From Oscillospiraceae bacterium (GTDB lineage: Bacteria > Bacillota > Clostridia > Oscillospirales > CAG-272), in NCBI GenBank assembly GCA_015064385.1, contig SVSI01000005.1, positions 53,532-117,531 of the forward strand: DNA of 64,000 nucleotides, in the 5' to 3' direction. Below are positions 47,871 to 56,112 of the stretch, in pieces. Made by a program: the position numbers and the translations under genes. Position 1 is the first letter of the stretch. Each line of letters opens with the position of its first letter. Below the pieces are notes generated by a model that saw only the letters and a list, made by a program, of their open reading frames with translations, made no database searches and was not told where the DNA came from.

Positions 47871-49148
47871 TTATTTTATTACGTCGCAGCCAAGGTACTT
47901 ACGGAGAACCTCGGGAACGGTAACGCTGCCGTCTGCGTTCTGATTTTGCTCGACAAGTGCGGGCAAAATACGGGAGGTTGCAAGTCCCGAACCGTTAAGG
48001 GTGTGCATAAATTCGATCTTGCCGTCCGCTCGGCGGTAACGCATCATTCCGCGGCGCGCCTGGTAGTCACGCGCGTTGGAAACCGAGCTTACCTCCTTGT
48101 ATCCGTTCATAGAGGGGATCTGGATCTCAATGTCGTAGGTTCTTGCCATAGATGCCGAGCAGTCCTCTGCCGCAAGTTTTACGGTTCTGAAATGGAATCC
48201 GAGTCCTTTAACGAGATTTTCTGCCTTTGTTACGAGCTCCTCAAAAGCCGCGTCCGAGCCCTCAACGGTGGTAAACTGGAACATTTCGACCTTGTTGAAC
48301 TGGTGTCCGCGAACCATTCCGCGCTCATCCGAGCGGTAAGATCCGGCCTCGCGGCGGAAGCAAGGAGTGTAGCTGAAGAGCTTTTTGGGGAGATCTGCTT
48401 CGGTGAGGATCTCGTTTCTGTAAAGGGATGCAAGTGCCGCTTCTGCGGTGGGAAGCATATAGCGGCTGCGGTTGTCGGTCGGGTTTTCTATCTTATATAC
48501 TTCGTCTGCGAATTTCGGGAATTGTCCCGCAGTTACGCCACATTCGTACTCAAGCATGTGGGGAGGAAGAATGAGCTCGTAGCCGTCTTGCAGGTGAGTA
48601 TCAACGAAATAATTGAGAAGCGCCCACTCAAGACGCGCGCCCATTCCGCGGTAGATCCAGAATCCCGATCCGGAGAGCTTGGTTCCGCGCTCGTAGTCGA
48701 TAAGACCGAGGTCGGTACAAAGATCAACGTGATTTTTGGGCTCGAAATCGAACTTGTGGGGCTCTCCGAAATAACGAAGGGGCTCGTTGTTCTCTTTTCC
48801 GCCGGGCTTAAGGTCACGGTCGGGGAGATTGGGCAGTCCGAGCATTACGCTGTTAAGATCTGCTTCAACGGACTTGATCTTTTCGTCATTTGCCTTTGCT
48901 TTATCGGAAAGCTCCTTCATCTGTGCGAAGATCTCGGAGGTGTCCTTCCCTTCCTTTTTATACATAGGGATCATTTTCGAGGTCTTGTTCTGTTCTGCCT
49001 TGAGCGCTTCGGTCTCAGTTATGAGTGCTCTGCGCTGTGCGTCAAGCTCGAGAATGCGCGCGATATCCTCTTTTGCATCCTTTCCTTTGATAGCGAGACG
49101 CTCTATAACTTCCTGCGGGTTTTCCTTGATGTATCTGATGTCTAACAT
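47871..49148 (-). CDS. serS: Seryl-tRNA synthetase
   Basis: A 425-residue class II enzyme with the N-terminal long coiled-coil arm (about 27-100) and the catalytic core. Motif 2 is FSYTPCFRREAGSYRSDERGMVRGHQFNKVE (shown here in parts), and motif 3 is NGSGLATSRILPALVE. The serine-binding TAEAAL replaces the common TAEV/TSE pattern but is seen in relatives. ATG after AAAGGCAAAA. It lies only 50 bp after parB, so no T-box fits; it is probably co-transcribed from the par promoter. Confidence 0.96.
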   Translation of the reverse strand: MLDIRYIKENPQEVIERLAIKGKDAKEDIARILELDAQRRALITETEALKAEQNKTSKMIPMYKKEGKDTSEIFAQMKELSDKAKANDEKIKSVEADLNSVMLGLPNLPDRDLKPGGKENNEPLRYFGEPHKFDFEPKNHVDLCTDLGLIDYERGTKLSGSGFWIYRGMGARLEWALLNYFVDTHLQDGYELILPPHMLEYECGVTAGQFPKFADEVYKIENPTDNRSRYMLPTAEAALASLYRNEILTEADLPKKLFSYTPCFRREAGSYRSDERGMVRGHQFNKVEMFQFTTVEGSDAAFEELVTKAENLVKGLGFHFRTVKLAAEDCSASMARTYDIEIQIPSMNGYKEVSSVSNARDYQARRGMMRYRRADGKIEFMHTLNGSGLATSRILPALVEQNQNADGSVTVPEVLRKYLGCDVIK

Positions 49149-49198
49149 TGCTTTTGCCTTTCGTTTCCTTTATTTGTAAGTTATGGATATTTATGGAT

Positions 49199-50095
49199 TT
49201 ATATTTCGTCGTCGAAAATTGACTTTCCGCACAGCTGCGTCAGAAGATTTTCGAGGTCTCTGTCGTCCGAAAATTCGATCTCAAGCTTCTTTGATCTCTT
49301 TCCGCTGACGATCTTAACGCGTCTTCCGATCGACTGTCTGACCTTCTTTTCAAGTATGGCGACGTAGTCGGGCTCGCTATCATTTATTGCGATAGTTGCG
49401 GGAGTTTCGCGTTCTTTTCTAACGCTTGTTTTGTTGATCCTGCGCACCAGCTCCTCGGTGTCTCGGACCGAAAGCTCCTTTGCGAAAACATCGTTTGCAA
49501 CCTCGGGAATGAGAGATTTATTATCCAGTCCGAGAAGCGCACGAGCATGTCCTGCACTGATCTTTCCGTCAGTAACGAGAGCGGATACCGAGTCGGGCAG
49601 ATCGAGAAGACGGAGCGAGTTCGTTACTGCGGTTCTGCTCTTCCCTACCCTTTGCGCCACGTTTTCCTGTGTGAGTCCGTAGGTTTCCATAAGCGCTCTG
49701 TATGCAAGCGCTTCTTCTATTGCATTCAGATTTTCTCTCTGTATGTTTTCAATAAGCGAAAGCTCCGCGGTCTTGAGATCGTCCGAATCCATAACGATCA
49801 CGGGAACCTCCTCGAGCCCTGCGAGCTTCGATGCTCTCCATCGGCGTTCTCCTGCGATTATTTCGTAAAATCCGCCGAGAGTTTTTCTTACTACGATGGG
49901 TTGTATGAGGCCGTGCTCTGCTATCGAGCGCGCGAGCTGCTCGAGCGCGTCTGCATCGAAGGCCTTTCTGGGTTGGTCGGCACGCGGACGAATATCCGCG
50001 AGGCGTGCTGTATTTGTGGCAGCTTTGGGTTCGCTGTCGGTGTTGTCGAAAAAGATCGAATCAAGACCTCTGCCCAGCCCTTTTGGTTTAGCCAT
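49199..50095 (-). CDS. parB: Chromosome partitioning protein ParB (Spo0J)
   Basis: A 298-residue CTP-dependent clamp that loads at parS. It has the start motif KGLGRGLDSIF for ParA interaction, the CTPase motif GERRWRASKLAG near 90-101, a helix-turn-helix (QENVAQRVGKSRTAVTNSLRLL) near 145-166, and a C-terminal dimer domain. ATG at 50095 is preceded by GAAAGGAATGA; a longer frame upstream is unlikely. It lies 65 bp after parA. parS sites lie upstream of parA. Confidence 0.96.
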   Translation of the reverse strand: MAKPKGLGRGLDSIFFDNTDSEPKAATNTARLADIRPRADQPRKAFDADALEQLARSIAEHGLIQPIVVRKTLGGFYEIIAGERRWRASKLAGLEEVPVIVMDSDDLKTAELSLIENIQRENLNAIEEALAYRALMETYGLTQENVAQRVGKSRTAVTNSLRLLDLPDSVSALVTDGKISAGHARALLGLDNKSLIPEVANDVFAKELSVRDTEELVRRINKTSVRKERETPATIAINDSEPDYVAILEKKVRQSIGRRVKIVSGKRSKKLEIEFSDDRDLENLLTQLCGKSIFDDEI

Positions 50096-50160
50096 TTTGG
50101 TCATTCCTTTCTTGTTTATCTGTTGTTGGTACGGCAAATTATCCCGTAACTACGGGATAA

Positions 50161-50931
50161 TTATATTCTTTTCATAAGCTCTGCGGCGATCTTTTCATAG
50201 GATGCCGCACCCTTTGAGCGCTTGTCGTAATACAGTACGGGCATACCGTAGCTGGGCGCTTCGCAGAGGCGTACGTTGCGCGAGATTGTTTCTTTGAAGA
50301 GCTGATCTTTATAGTACTTTTTGATCTCTTCCAGTACCGATTTTGAAAGATTAAGGCGTTTGTCGTACATAGTAACGAGGATTCCGGTTATATCGAGATC
50401 TTTGTTATAGAGCTTTTTGACCTGTCTGAGCGTTACCGTAAGCTGCGAAAGCCCCTCAAGCGCGTAATATTCACACACCATCGGAATAACAACTCCGTCC
50501 GCGGCGGTAAGTGCGTTCAAGGTCAAAAGTCCGAGCGAAGGCGGACAGTCTATAATAATGTAGTCAAATTCGGCTCGGAGCGGGTCTATTGCGTTTTTTA
50601 GCTTGTAAACGCGATCGTCCTCGTCAACAAGCTCGGGTTCCGCGCCTGCCAGCGCCATATTTGACGGAATCACCCATAGATTCTTAAATTCTGTTTGGAT
50701 TACAGTTTCTTTTGCGGTGCAAACGCCTGAAATTACGTCGTAAATCGTCTTTCCGGACGCCTTTTTGCTTATTCCGACTCCGCTTGTTGCATTTCCTTGA
50801 GAATCGAGGTCGCAAAGAAGGACCTTCTTCCCTTTTTTGCCGAGCCACGCGGCAATATTGACGGCCGACGTCGTTTTGCCGACACCGCCCTTTTGGTTTG
50901 AAAAAGCGATAATTTTTCCGTGATTTGCCAT
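50161..50931 (-). CDS. parA: Chromosome partitioning ATPase ParA (Soj)
   Basis: A 256-residue ATPase with the deviant Walker A KGGVGKTTSAVN (14-25), DLDSQGNAT, and DYIIIDCPPSLG. It lacks the long N-terminus of plasmid ParA. It drives origin segregation with ParB and in Bacillus also modulates DnaA. The start is ATG at 50931, after a GAGAGGAGCACCG stretch. A perfect promoter lies 50 bp upstream. Confidence 0.96.
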   Translation of the reverse strand: MANHGKIIAFSNQKGGVGKTTSAVNIAAWLGKKGKKVLLCDLDSQGNATSGVGISKKASGKTIYDVISGVCTAKETVIQTEFKNLWVIPSNMALAGAEPELVDEDDRVYKLKNAIDPLRAEFDYIIIDCPPSLGLLTLNALTAADGVVIPMVCEYYALEGLSQLTVTLRQVKKLYNKDLDITGILVTMYDKRLNLSKSVLEEIKKYYKDQLFKETISRNVRLCEAPSYGMPVLYYDKRSKGAASYEKIAAELMKRI

Positions 50932-50981
50932 ACAACGGTGCTCCTCTCGTTGTTTTATACATATAAATATATACTGAACCT

Positions 50982-51011
50982 ATTATAGCACCGCAAGACC
51001 TGTTTTGTCAA
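50982..51011 (-). promoter_or_regulatory. Promoter of parA-parB(-serS)
   Basis: Minus strand TTGACA (51011-51006) and TATAAT (50987-50982), spacer 18 bp. It lies beside the first parS site. Confidence 0.82.
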
Positions 51012-51048
51012 TATCTTTTGCATCGTTTGTGCGGTATTTTACGCAAAA

Positions 51049-51064
51049 CGTTTCACGTGAAACA
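51049..51064. other. parS: parS site 1
   Basis: CGTTTCACGTGAAACA, one base from the consensus palindrome TGTTTCACGTGAAACA. Confidence 0.9.
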
Positions 51065-51085
51065 GAAAACGACACCAAATCGCAT

Positions 51086-51101
51086 TGTTTCACGTGAAAC
51101 A
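51086..51101. other. parS: parS site 2 (perfect)
   Basis: TGTTTCACGTGAAACA, a perfect 16-bp parS. Confidence 0.95.
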
Positions 51102-51125
51102 TACCTGTTTTGATAAAAATTGACA

Positions 51126-51141
51126 CGTTTCACGTGAAACG
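51126..51141. other. parS: parS site 3
   Basis: CGTTTCACGTGAAACG, a perfect palindrome that abuts the stop codon of the noc-like gene. Confidence 0.9.
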
Positions 51142-52050
51142 TCAGGCAGATGGCTTCTGGCTTGATGATTTTGGTATCGTTATGACTATCTCTATCGAAT
51201 CGTCGCCGTCTCTGCGAACGCTTGTTGCAACTATGCCCGCATTTTTCATTGATTCTACCGCCTTATCTATCGTGTTGCAGAAAATACGGATGTCTTTTAT
51301 GTAACCCTTTGTTTTTCTGCCGATCTCCTTGCCGTTCGTTGAATTTTCTTCAAGACGGATCCTCTCACAGAAAATTTCGCTCTCGTGTACGTTCATAGAC
51401 TGCTTTACTATCTCTTTTAATGCGTTCGTTCGCTTTTCGCTGTTTTCTATACGCAAAATCGCTCTTGCGTGCCGCTCTGACAACCGATTTTCGAGAATTA
51501 TCTCGCGATCCTCGGGTGAAAGCTTTAACAGTCGGAGCTTATTCGCTATGTTAGATTGACTCGTCGAAAGCTTTTCCGCGAGGTTTTCCTGCGAAATAGA
51601 ATATTTTTCTATAAGTTTTTTGAGAACTGCCGCGTACTCGAACATGGTAAGGTCTTCGCGCATTATATTTTCTATAAGTGCCATCTCGCCCGACTCGGTA
51701 TCGGTCATATCTACGATCTGCGCTTTGATAGTAGGCGAACCCAGCATCTTTACAGCTCTAAGACGCCTTTCGCCTGCAATAAGCTCAAAATACGCCTCTT
51801 TTGACGGATTTGCTATAAGTCGTACGCTTATCGGTTGCAGAAGTCCGTGCTTTCTTATAGAGTCGGCAAGCGCAGCGAGGGCAACGCTGTCAAACTCCTT
51901 TCGTGGTTGCATGGGATTTGGGATGATCTGTGCTACCTCTATCTCATATATTCGATTTTTTTCATAAACGATTTGGTCGGGCAGGGAAGTGTGCGAGGGT
52001 GATCTTCCGAACGATAAATTAAACAATCCCCTTGATACGTGTTTTTGCAT
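51142..52050 (-). CDS. noc: Nucleoid occlusion protein Noc-like ParB paralogue
   Basis: A 302-residue ParB-family protein with the CTPase motif GERRLRAVKML and a helix-turn-helix (QENLAEKLSTSQSNIANKLRLL). The N-terminal MQKHVSRGLFNLSFG could form the short amphipathic membrane-targeting helix known in Noc. In Bacillus, Noc blocks division over DNA after binding NBS (ATTTCCCGGGAAAT); I found no NBS in this window. ATG at 52050 follows AAAGGAAGAC. It sits upstream of parA on the same strand with three parS sites between, as in Firmicutes, so it could also be a second parS-binding ParB. Confidence 0.88.
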   Translation of the reverse strand: MQKHVSRGLFNLSFGRSPSHTSLPDQIVYEKNRIYEIEVAQIIPNPMQPRKEFDSVALAALADSIRKHGLLQPISVRLIANPSKEAYFELIAGERRLRAVKMLGSPTIKAQIVDMTDTESGEMALIENIMREDLTMFEYAAVLKKLIEKYSISQENLAEKLSTSQSNIANKLRLLKLSPEDREIILENRLSERHARAILRIENSEKRTNALKEIVKQSMNVHESEIFCERIRLEENSTNGKEIGRKTKGYIKDIRIFCNTIDKAVESMKNAGIVATSVRRDGDDSIEIVITIPKSSSQKPSA

Positions 52051-52228
52051 GGCTTGTCTTCCTTTCGGTATTTTATTTTCTTATTATCGATTATAACAAA
52101 AGGTAAGCGCGAATATCAGCGAAGGGTGTCGATGGGAAATAATTTTGGGAAATTTTATAAAACACACGGAATAGTGTGAATAATTAAGGGCAAATCGTAT
52201 ATTGTTTTTTAATAAAAGAGGTTTTTGC

Positions 52229-52257
52229 TTGACTAAAGGAAAAAAGTATGTTAAAAT
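52229..52257 (+). promoter_or_regulatory. Promoter of the DUF1538-PII operon
   Basis: TTGACT (52229-52234) and TAAAAT (52252-52257), spacer 17 bp. Confidence 0.7.
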
Positions 52258-52298
52258 CAGTTTGTATCGCAATATATAATAATAAGGAGGGAATTTTT

Positions 52299-53825
52299 AT
52301 GAAAAGCGTGCTTTTTAAGAAGATAAAAGAAGCGATGACATCCGTTTTGCCGGTCACTGCGATCGTTTTTATACTTAATCTCACGCCGCTCATCTCTCTG
52401 TCGAGCAGGGAGCTTACCGTTTTTCTCGTATCGTCCCTCCTTTTGATTCTTGGAATCGGACTTTTCAGCTTGGGAGCCGATCTTGCTATGACTCCTATGG
52501 GCGAGCATGTGGGAGCCGGACTTACAAAATCCCGTAGTATCGGACTTCTTTTGTCAGTTTCCTTCCTTATGGGACTTCTTATAACGGTAGCGGAGCCCGA
52601 TCTTTCCGTACTTGCCGCACAGGTAGCAAACGTGATAAACTCCAAGACGCTCATAATGTTCGTCGGAGTCGGAGTGGGACTTTTCCTGCTGCTTTCCGTT
52701 TTGAAGATGATATTCAAAAAGTCGCTCTCTATGATGCTTCTTTTCTTCTATATGATCTTGTTCGCTTTTTCCGCGCTCGTGATATTAAGCGGAAACGAAT
52801 CATTTTTGGCGCTCGCATTTGACTCGGGTGGAGTTACGACGGGCCCGATAACCGTACCGTTCATAATGGCGCTCGGCGTCGGAATTGCCGCAACCATCGG
52901 AGGAAAAGACGTAGGCGAAAACAGCTTCGGACTTATCGCGATGTGTTCTGTTGGACCGATAATTGCGGTTATGATGCTCGGAATTACGGCAAGCGGCGAG
53001 ATAGATTACGTGATGGACGGCTACGACGTTGCCTCAAAGCTCGGCGCGGAGCTTTTCAGAACCGTTTTACATACCGCGAAAGAGGTCGCACTTGCACTCG
53101 GACTCATAGTTGCATTTTTCGTTATACTTCAGATCTTCTGTCTGAAGCTTCCAAGGAAAACTATAATCAGGATCGCGATCGGAATAGGGTACACATTTGT
53201 TGGACTCGTGGTGTTTTTGACTGCAGTTTCGGTAGGATTTATGCCTATCGGATACAAGATCGGTGTGGAGCTTGCCTCGTCTAATGAGATCCTTCTCACC
53301 GTATTCGGATTTATTCTCGGAATGGTAGTCGTTCTTGCCGAGCCCGCAGTTCACGTGCTCAACAAACAGGTTGACGATATAACCGACGGAACGGTAAGCA
53401 AAAAATCTATGATGATCGCGCTTTCTATCGGCGTAGGTGTATCAATAGGACTCTCAATGATCCGTATAGTCTGCGGATTTAACATACTTTACTACGTAAT
53501 TCCGGGATATTTTATCTCGCTCGGACTTTCATTCTTCGTACCCGGAATATACACCGCCATCGCGTTTGACTCGGGTGGAGTTGCGAGCGGACCTCTGACG
53601 TCCGGCTTTATTCTTCCGCTTTCGATCGGTGCGTGCTACGCGCTTCGCGGAGAAAGTGCGATAATGAGCTATGCATTCGGAATAGTTGCAATGGTTGCAA
53701 TGACTCCGCTGATCACCATACAGCTCCTCGGTTTCCGGGCAATATTCAAACGAAATATCCAGCGTCGTATCGCTATGAAGAGAATCCTTGAGGCGGACGA
53801 TGAGCAGATTATCAGCTTTATGTAA
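52299..53825 (+). CDS. DUF1538 membrane protein (predicted transporter)
   Basis: A 508-residue membrane protein with about 12-14 hydrophobic segments. The two halves are related: AFDSGGVTTGPITVPF in the first and AFDSGGVASGPLTSGF in the second, and likewise VAEPDLSVLAAQV and LAEPAVHVLNKQV. This internal duplication and the paired AFDSGG(V) loops match DUF1538, a family without known substrate. Such loops could line an ion path (inference). ATG follows a strong AAGGAGGG. Two PII-like genes follow within 20-30 bp, suggesting PII control of transport. Confidence 0.88.
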   Translation: MKSVLFKKIKEAMTSVLPVTAIVFILNLTPLISLSSRELTVFLVSSLLLILGIGLFSLGADLAMTPMGEHVGAGLTKSRSIGLLLSVSFLMGLLITVAEPDLSVLAAQVANVINSKTLIMFVGVGVGLFLLLSVLKMIFKKSLSMMLLFFYMILFAFSALVILSGNESFLALAFDSGGVTTGPITVPFIMALGVGIAATIGGKDVGENSFGLIAMCSVGPIIAVMMLGITASGEIDYVMDGYDVASKLGAELFRTVLHTAKEVALALGLIVAFFVILQIFCLKLPRKTIIRIAIGIGYTFVGLVVFLTAVSVGFMPIGYKIGVELASSNEILLTVFGFILGMVVVLAEPAVHVLNKQVDDITDGTVSKKSMMIALSIGVGVSIGLSMIRIVCGFNILYYVIPGYFISLGLSFFVPGIYTAIAFDSGGVASGPLTSGFILPLSIGACYALRGESAIMSYAFGIVAMVAMTPLITIQLLGFRAIFKRNIQRRIAMKRILEADDEQIISFM

Positions 53826-53838
53826 GGAGGGAAGAGTA

Positions 53839-54222
53839 GTGGCAAGAAAAAGTCAAACTGCTGCGGCAAAAGAGCAGGAGCACGTAGCTCCTAAAAAGCT
53901 ACTTCTCCTTTTTACCGTTGTAAACCGTAAAAAAGCCGAGTTTTACGCGGATTTTCTTCAGTCCTTCGAGGTAAATATGCAGCTCACTTTTGCGGCGAGC
54001 GGAACTGCGAGCAGCGAAACGCTTGAACTTCTCGGTCTCTCGGATAACCAAAAAAGCGTTATCATAAGCGTAATAAACGAGGAAAACGCACACGCCGCGC
54101 TGAACGCACTCGAAGAAAAGTTTAACACGATCAAAAACGGCAAGGGAATTGCCTACACCGTGCCGATGTCGGGTACGATAGGTGCAAGAATTTATCAGTT
54201 CCTTGCGAATATCCCGAGATGA
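53839..54222 (+). CDS. PII-like regulator 1 of the DUF1538 operon
   Basis: A 127-residue ferredoxin-fold protein. KKLLLLFTVVNRKKAEFYADFL opens the first beta-alpha unit, and NGKGIAYTVPMSG is the PII-type C-terminal strand. The T-loop is short and lacks the uridylylated Tyr of GlnB. The start is GTG at 53839 with AAGGAGGGAAG just after the DUF1538 stop. It is probably a trimeric ligand sensor that acts on the membrane protein (inference). Confidence 0.82.
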   Translation: MARKSQTAAAKEQEHVAPKKLLLLFTVVNRKKAEFYADFLQSFEVNMQLTFAASGTASSETLELLGLSDNQKSVIISVINEENAHAALNALEEKFNTIKNGKGIAYTVPMSGTIGARIYQFLANIPR

Positions 54223-54250
54223 TCATTACTGCGAAAGAGAGGAATTTAAT

Positions 54251-54610
54251 ATGAAATTTAAGCATGAAGTTATATTTTGTGTAGTAAATGCGGGATTTTC
54301 CGACGCGGTAATGGATGCGGCAAAGCAGTTTGGTGCTCGCGGCGGAACGGTAATTCACGCGAGAGGAACGGCAAACAAGGAAGCAGAAAAGCTCTTTGAG
54401 ATCACCGTGCAGCCCGAAAAGGAAATAGTGATGATCCTGGTTGACAGCGAGATCAAAAACGATATTCTGCACGCCCTTTACAAGGCGGTCGGACTCAACA
54501 CGCCCGGTCAGGGAATTGCATTTTCAATGCCCGTTAGCGAGGCAGTCGGACTTAATACTCCGAAGCCCAAAAAGAGCGCGCCTAAAGAAAGCGAAACGAA
54601 AGAAAACTAA
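54251..54610 (+). CDS. PII-like regulator 2 of the DUF1538 operon
   Basis: A 119-residue second PII-like protein, different from the first. Its N-terminus is HEVIFCVVNAGFSDAVMDAAKQFGARGGTVIHARG, shown here as a single family-type opening in two parts; the GARGGT loop is the nucleotide-binding type seen in PII proteins. PGQGIAFSMPV is the late strand. The Lys/Glu-rich tail of about 15 residues is extra. ATG at 54251 after GAGAGGAATTT. It is followed by a terminator, so the operon is DUF1538-PII-PII. Confidence 0.82.
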   Translation: MKFKHEVIFCVVNAGFSDAVMDAAKQFGARGGTVIHARGTANKEAEKLFEITVQPEKEIVMILVDSEIKNDILHALYKAVGLNTPGQGIAFSMPVSEAVGLNTPKPKKSAPKESETKEN

Positions 54611-54645
54611 AAAAAGCAGACGAGATTTTCTCGTCTGCTTTTTTA
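54611..54645 (+). terminator. Terminator of the DUF1538-PII operon
   Basis: AAAAGCAGACGAG/CTCGTCTGCTTTT stem with T-tail. Confidence 0.9.
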
Positions 54646-54656
54646 TTACACCGTTT

Positions 54657-55247
54657 TTACTCGGCAAGTGCCGCGTTTTTTGCTTTTCGATCGTTTATTT
54701 TCATAAGCGAGAATAGTTTTGGGAGATTATATCTCAATGCGAACATCGGCATAAGGTTCAAAGCTGCGTTCACGATAGCAACCGGAAGTCCGACGCGCAG
54801 AGCACACTCGGAGTGGCAAATGAAAAGTATTAAAAATCCGAATACTACGCACGCGGCATGAATAACTACACCGTAATTTGCTTCGAGAATATAGCGCTTA
54901 AGGTAATCGTTGCTGCCCGGATCGTAAACCTTATCTTTGTGAAAATTTGTGAACATACCAAGCTCGGGAACCTTGCTTCTCCATTTTCTGACGCCGAAGG
55001 AAGCGTAGAGCTTGCACTCTTTATTTGATACGCGAGAGAGCTTTCTTTCATAAGAAAACCACTTTTCGGGGAGTCGGCGTATGATGAAAGCGAAAATACC
55101 GTCCACTGCGATGACTGCAAGCGTGTTGATCGGCGGCAAAAGGAGAGCACCGAGAACGCCCTCATTTAGAGGAAAGGTTATTGAAAGGAGTAAATTTACC
55201 GCAATTATCGCAATATTTGCGATAAGAATTATCCAAATATATAACAT
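54657..55247 (-). CDS. CrtO-like acyltransferase-type membrane protein
   Basis: A 196-residue protein with two N-terminal transmembrane segments, a conserved middle (KWFSYERKL..LYASFGVRKWRSKVPELG..) and two C-terminal segments. This resembles the glycosyl-4,4'-diaponeurosporenoate acyltransferase (CrtO) family, which in many gut Firmicutes occurs without carotenoid genes. No carotenoid gene is nearby here. It lies directly after the PlsC-like gene, so a role in lipid or glycolipid acylation is more plausible (inference). Confidence 0.6.
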   Translation of the reverse strand: MLYIWIILIANIAIIAVNLLLSITFPLNEGVLGALLLPPINTLAVIAVDGIFAFIIRRLPEKWFSYERKLSRVSNKECKLYASFGVRKWRSKVPELGMFTNFHKDKVYDPGSNDYLKRYILEANYGVVIHAACVVFGFLILFICHSECALRVGLPVAIVNAALNLMPMFALRYNLPKLFSLMKINDRKAKNAALAE

Positions 55248-55248
55248 G

Positions 55249-56112
55249 TCAAATTCCTTCCGGTGAAGTATTATACGTGAGCTTTTCGCCGTAAACGTCC
55301 TCGAACAGAGCTTTCCACGCCTCGTAGTTGCGATTTTTCATATCTTCTGCCGCATCTCTCGGCTTTTTGTTGGGATCGGGATATATGGCGGGCAGAATGT
55401 GGACGGTGTATTTCTGGATGGGAAATCCGTCTGCGCCGATTCTGTCGCTGTCGCGCATCGTGATAAAGAACGGGATAACGGGCGCGTTTGCCTTGACTGC
55501 GAGCTGAAATGCTCCGCTCTTTAAGGGACGCGGCTTTTTATAATTCCACCACATCGCCTGCTCGGGATAAATAAGTATCTTTTCGCCTCTTGCGATAAGC
55601 TCGGTGAACGCGCTCGTGAATTCGCGCAGTACTGTGTGGGAGGATGCGAGGGGCAGGGTATTGCAGTGTCTGAAGAAATAGCCGTAAATACCGGGAAAAG
55701 ACGTATAATTTCCTTCGCGGATGACCTTATAAAGACGCTTTCTTCCGAGATCCTTCTCGATCGCCTTGAAAACGGCGTACTGCTCGTAGGGATTAAAGTG
55801 ATTGCTCGTTATTACCGCGCCGCCCTTTACCGCGCGGTAGTTTTCAATGCCTCTGACCTCCTCGATTATAAGCTCTCCCTTGCGGATAAGACGGTCAAAA
55901 AAGGTCTTTGCACAGAAATTTGCAATTTCCGAGCTTACTTTTGACGAGAATTTCTTGAGAGTGTAGTCGCACTCGCCCGCTCTAAGGGGACGGGTAGGCG
56001 GATCGTTCTCTACGTCGATATCAAACCAGCCGTTTTTCTCGTGAAGCTCGATTTTCTTGAGTATCTCAAGACGGTCGGGCGATTTTTCGATCGTTTTTTT
56101 ATTTTTTCTCAT
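55249..56112 (-). CDS. PlsC-family 1-acylglycerol-3-phosphate acyltransferase-like protein
   Basis: A 287-residue lysophospholipid acyltransferase fold protein. The catalytic motif is NHFNPYE (His followed four residues later by Glu rather than the usual Asp). The substrate motif region is YPEQAMWWNYKKPRPLKSGAF, followed by APVIPFFITMRDSD. It has no obvious transmembrane helix at the N-terminus. The start overlaps the glycosyltransferase stop (ATGA), so the GT8, PlsC-like and CrtO-like genes form one operon, probably making a modified membrane lipid or glycolipid (inference). Confidence 0.85.
   Translation of the reverse strand: MRKNKKTIEKSPDRLEILKKIELHEKNGWFDIDVENDPPTRPLRAGECDYTLKKFSSKVSSEIANFCAKTFFDRLIRKGELIIEEVRGIENYRAVKGGAVITSNHFNPYEQYAVFKAIEKDLGRKRLYKVIREGNYTSFPGIYGYFFRHCNTLPLASSHTVLREFTSAFTELIARGEKILIYPEQAMWWNYKKPRPLKSGAFQLAVKANAPVIPFFITMRDSDRIGADGFPIQKYTVHILPAIYPDPNKKPRDAAEDMKNRNYEAWKALFEDVYGEKLTYNTSPEGI

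Noticed and set aside
52084..52272. GGGAAAT repeats near 52133-52155 as a Noc-binding site
   Set aside because: They are direct, not palindromic, and do not match ATTTCCCGGGAAAT.
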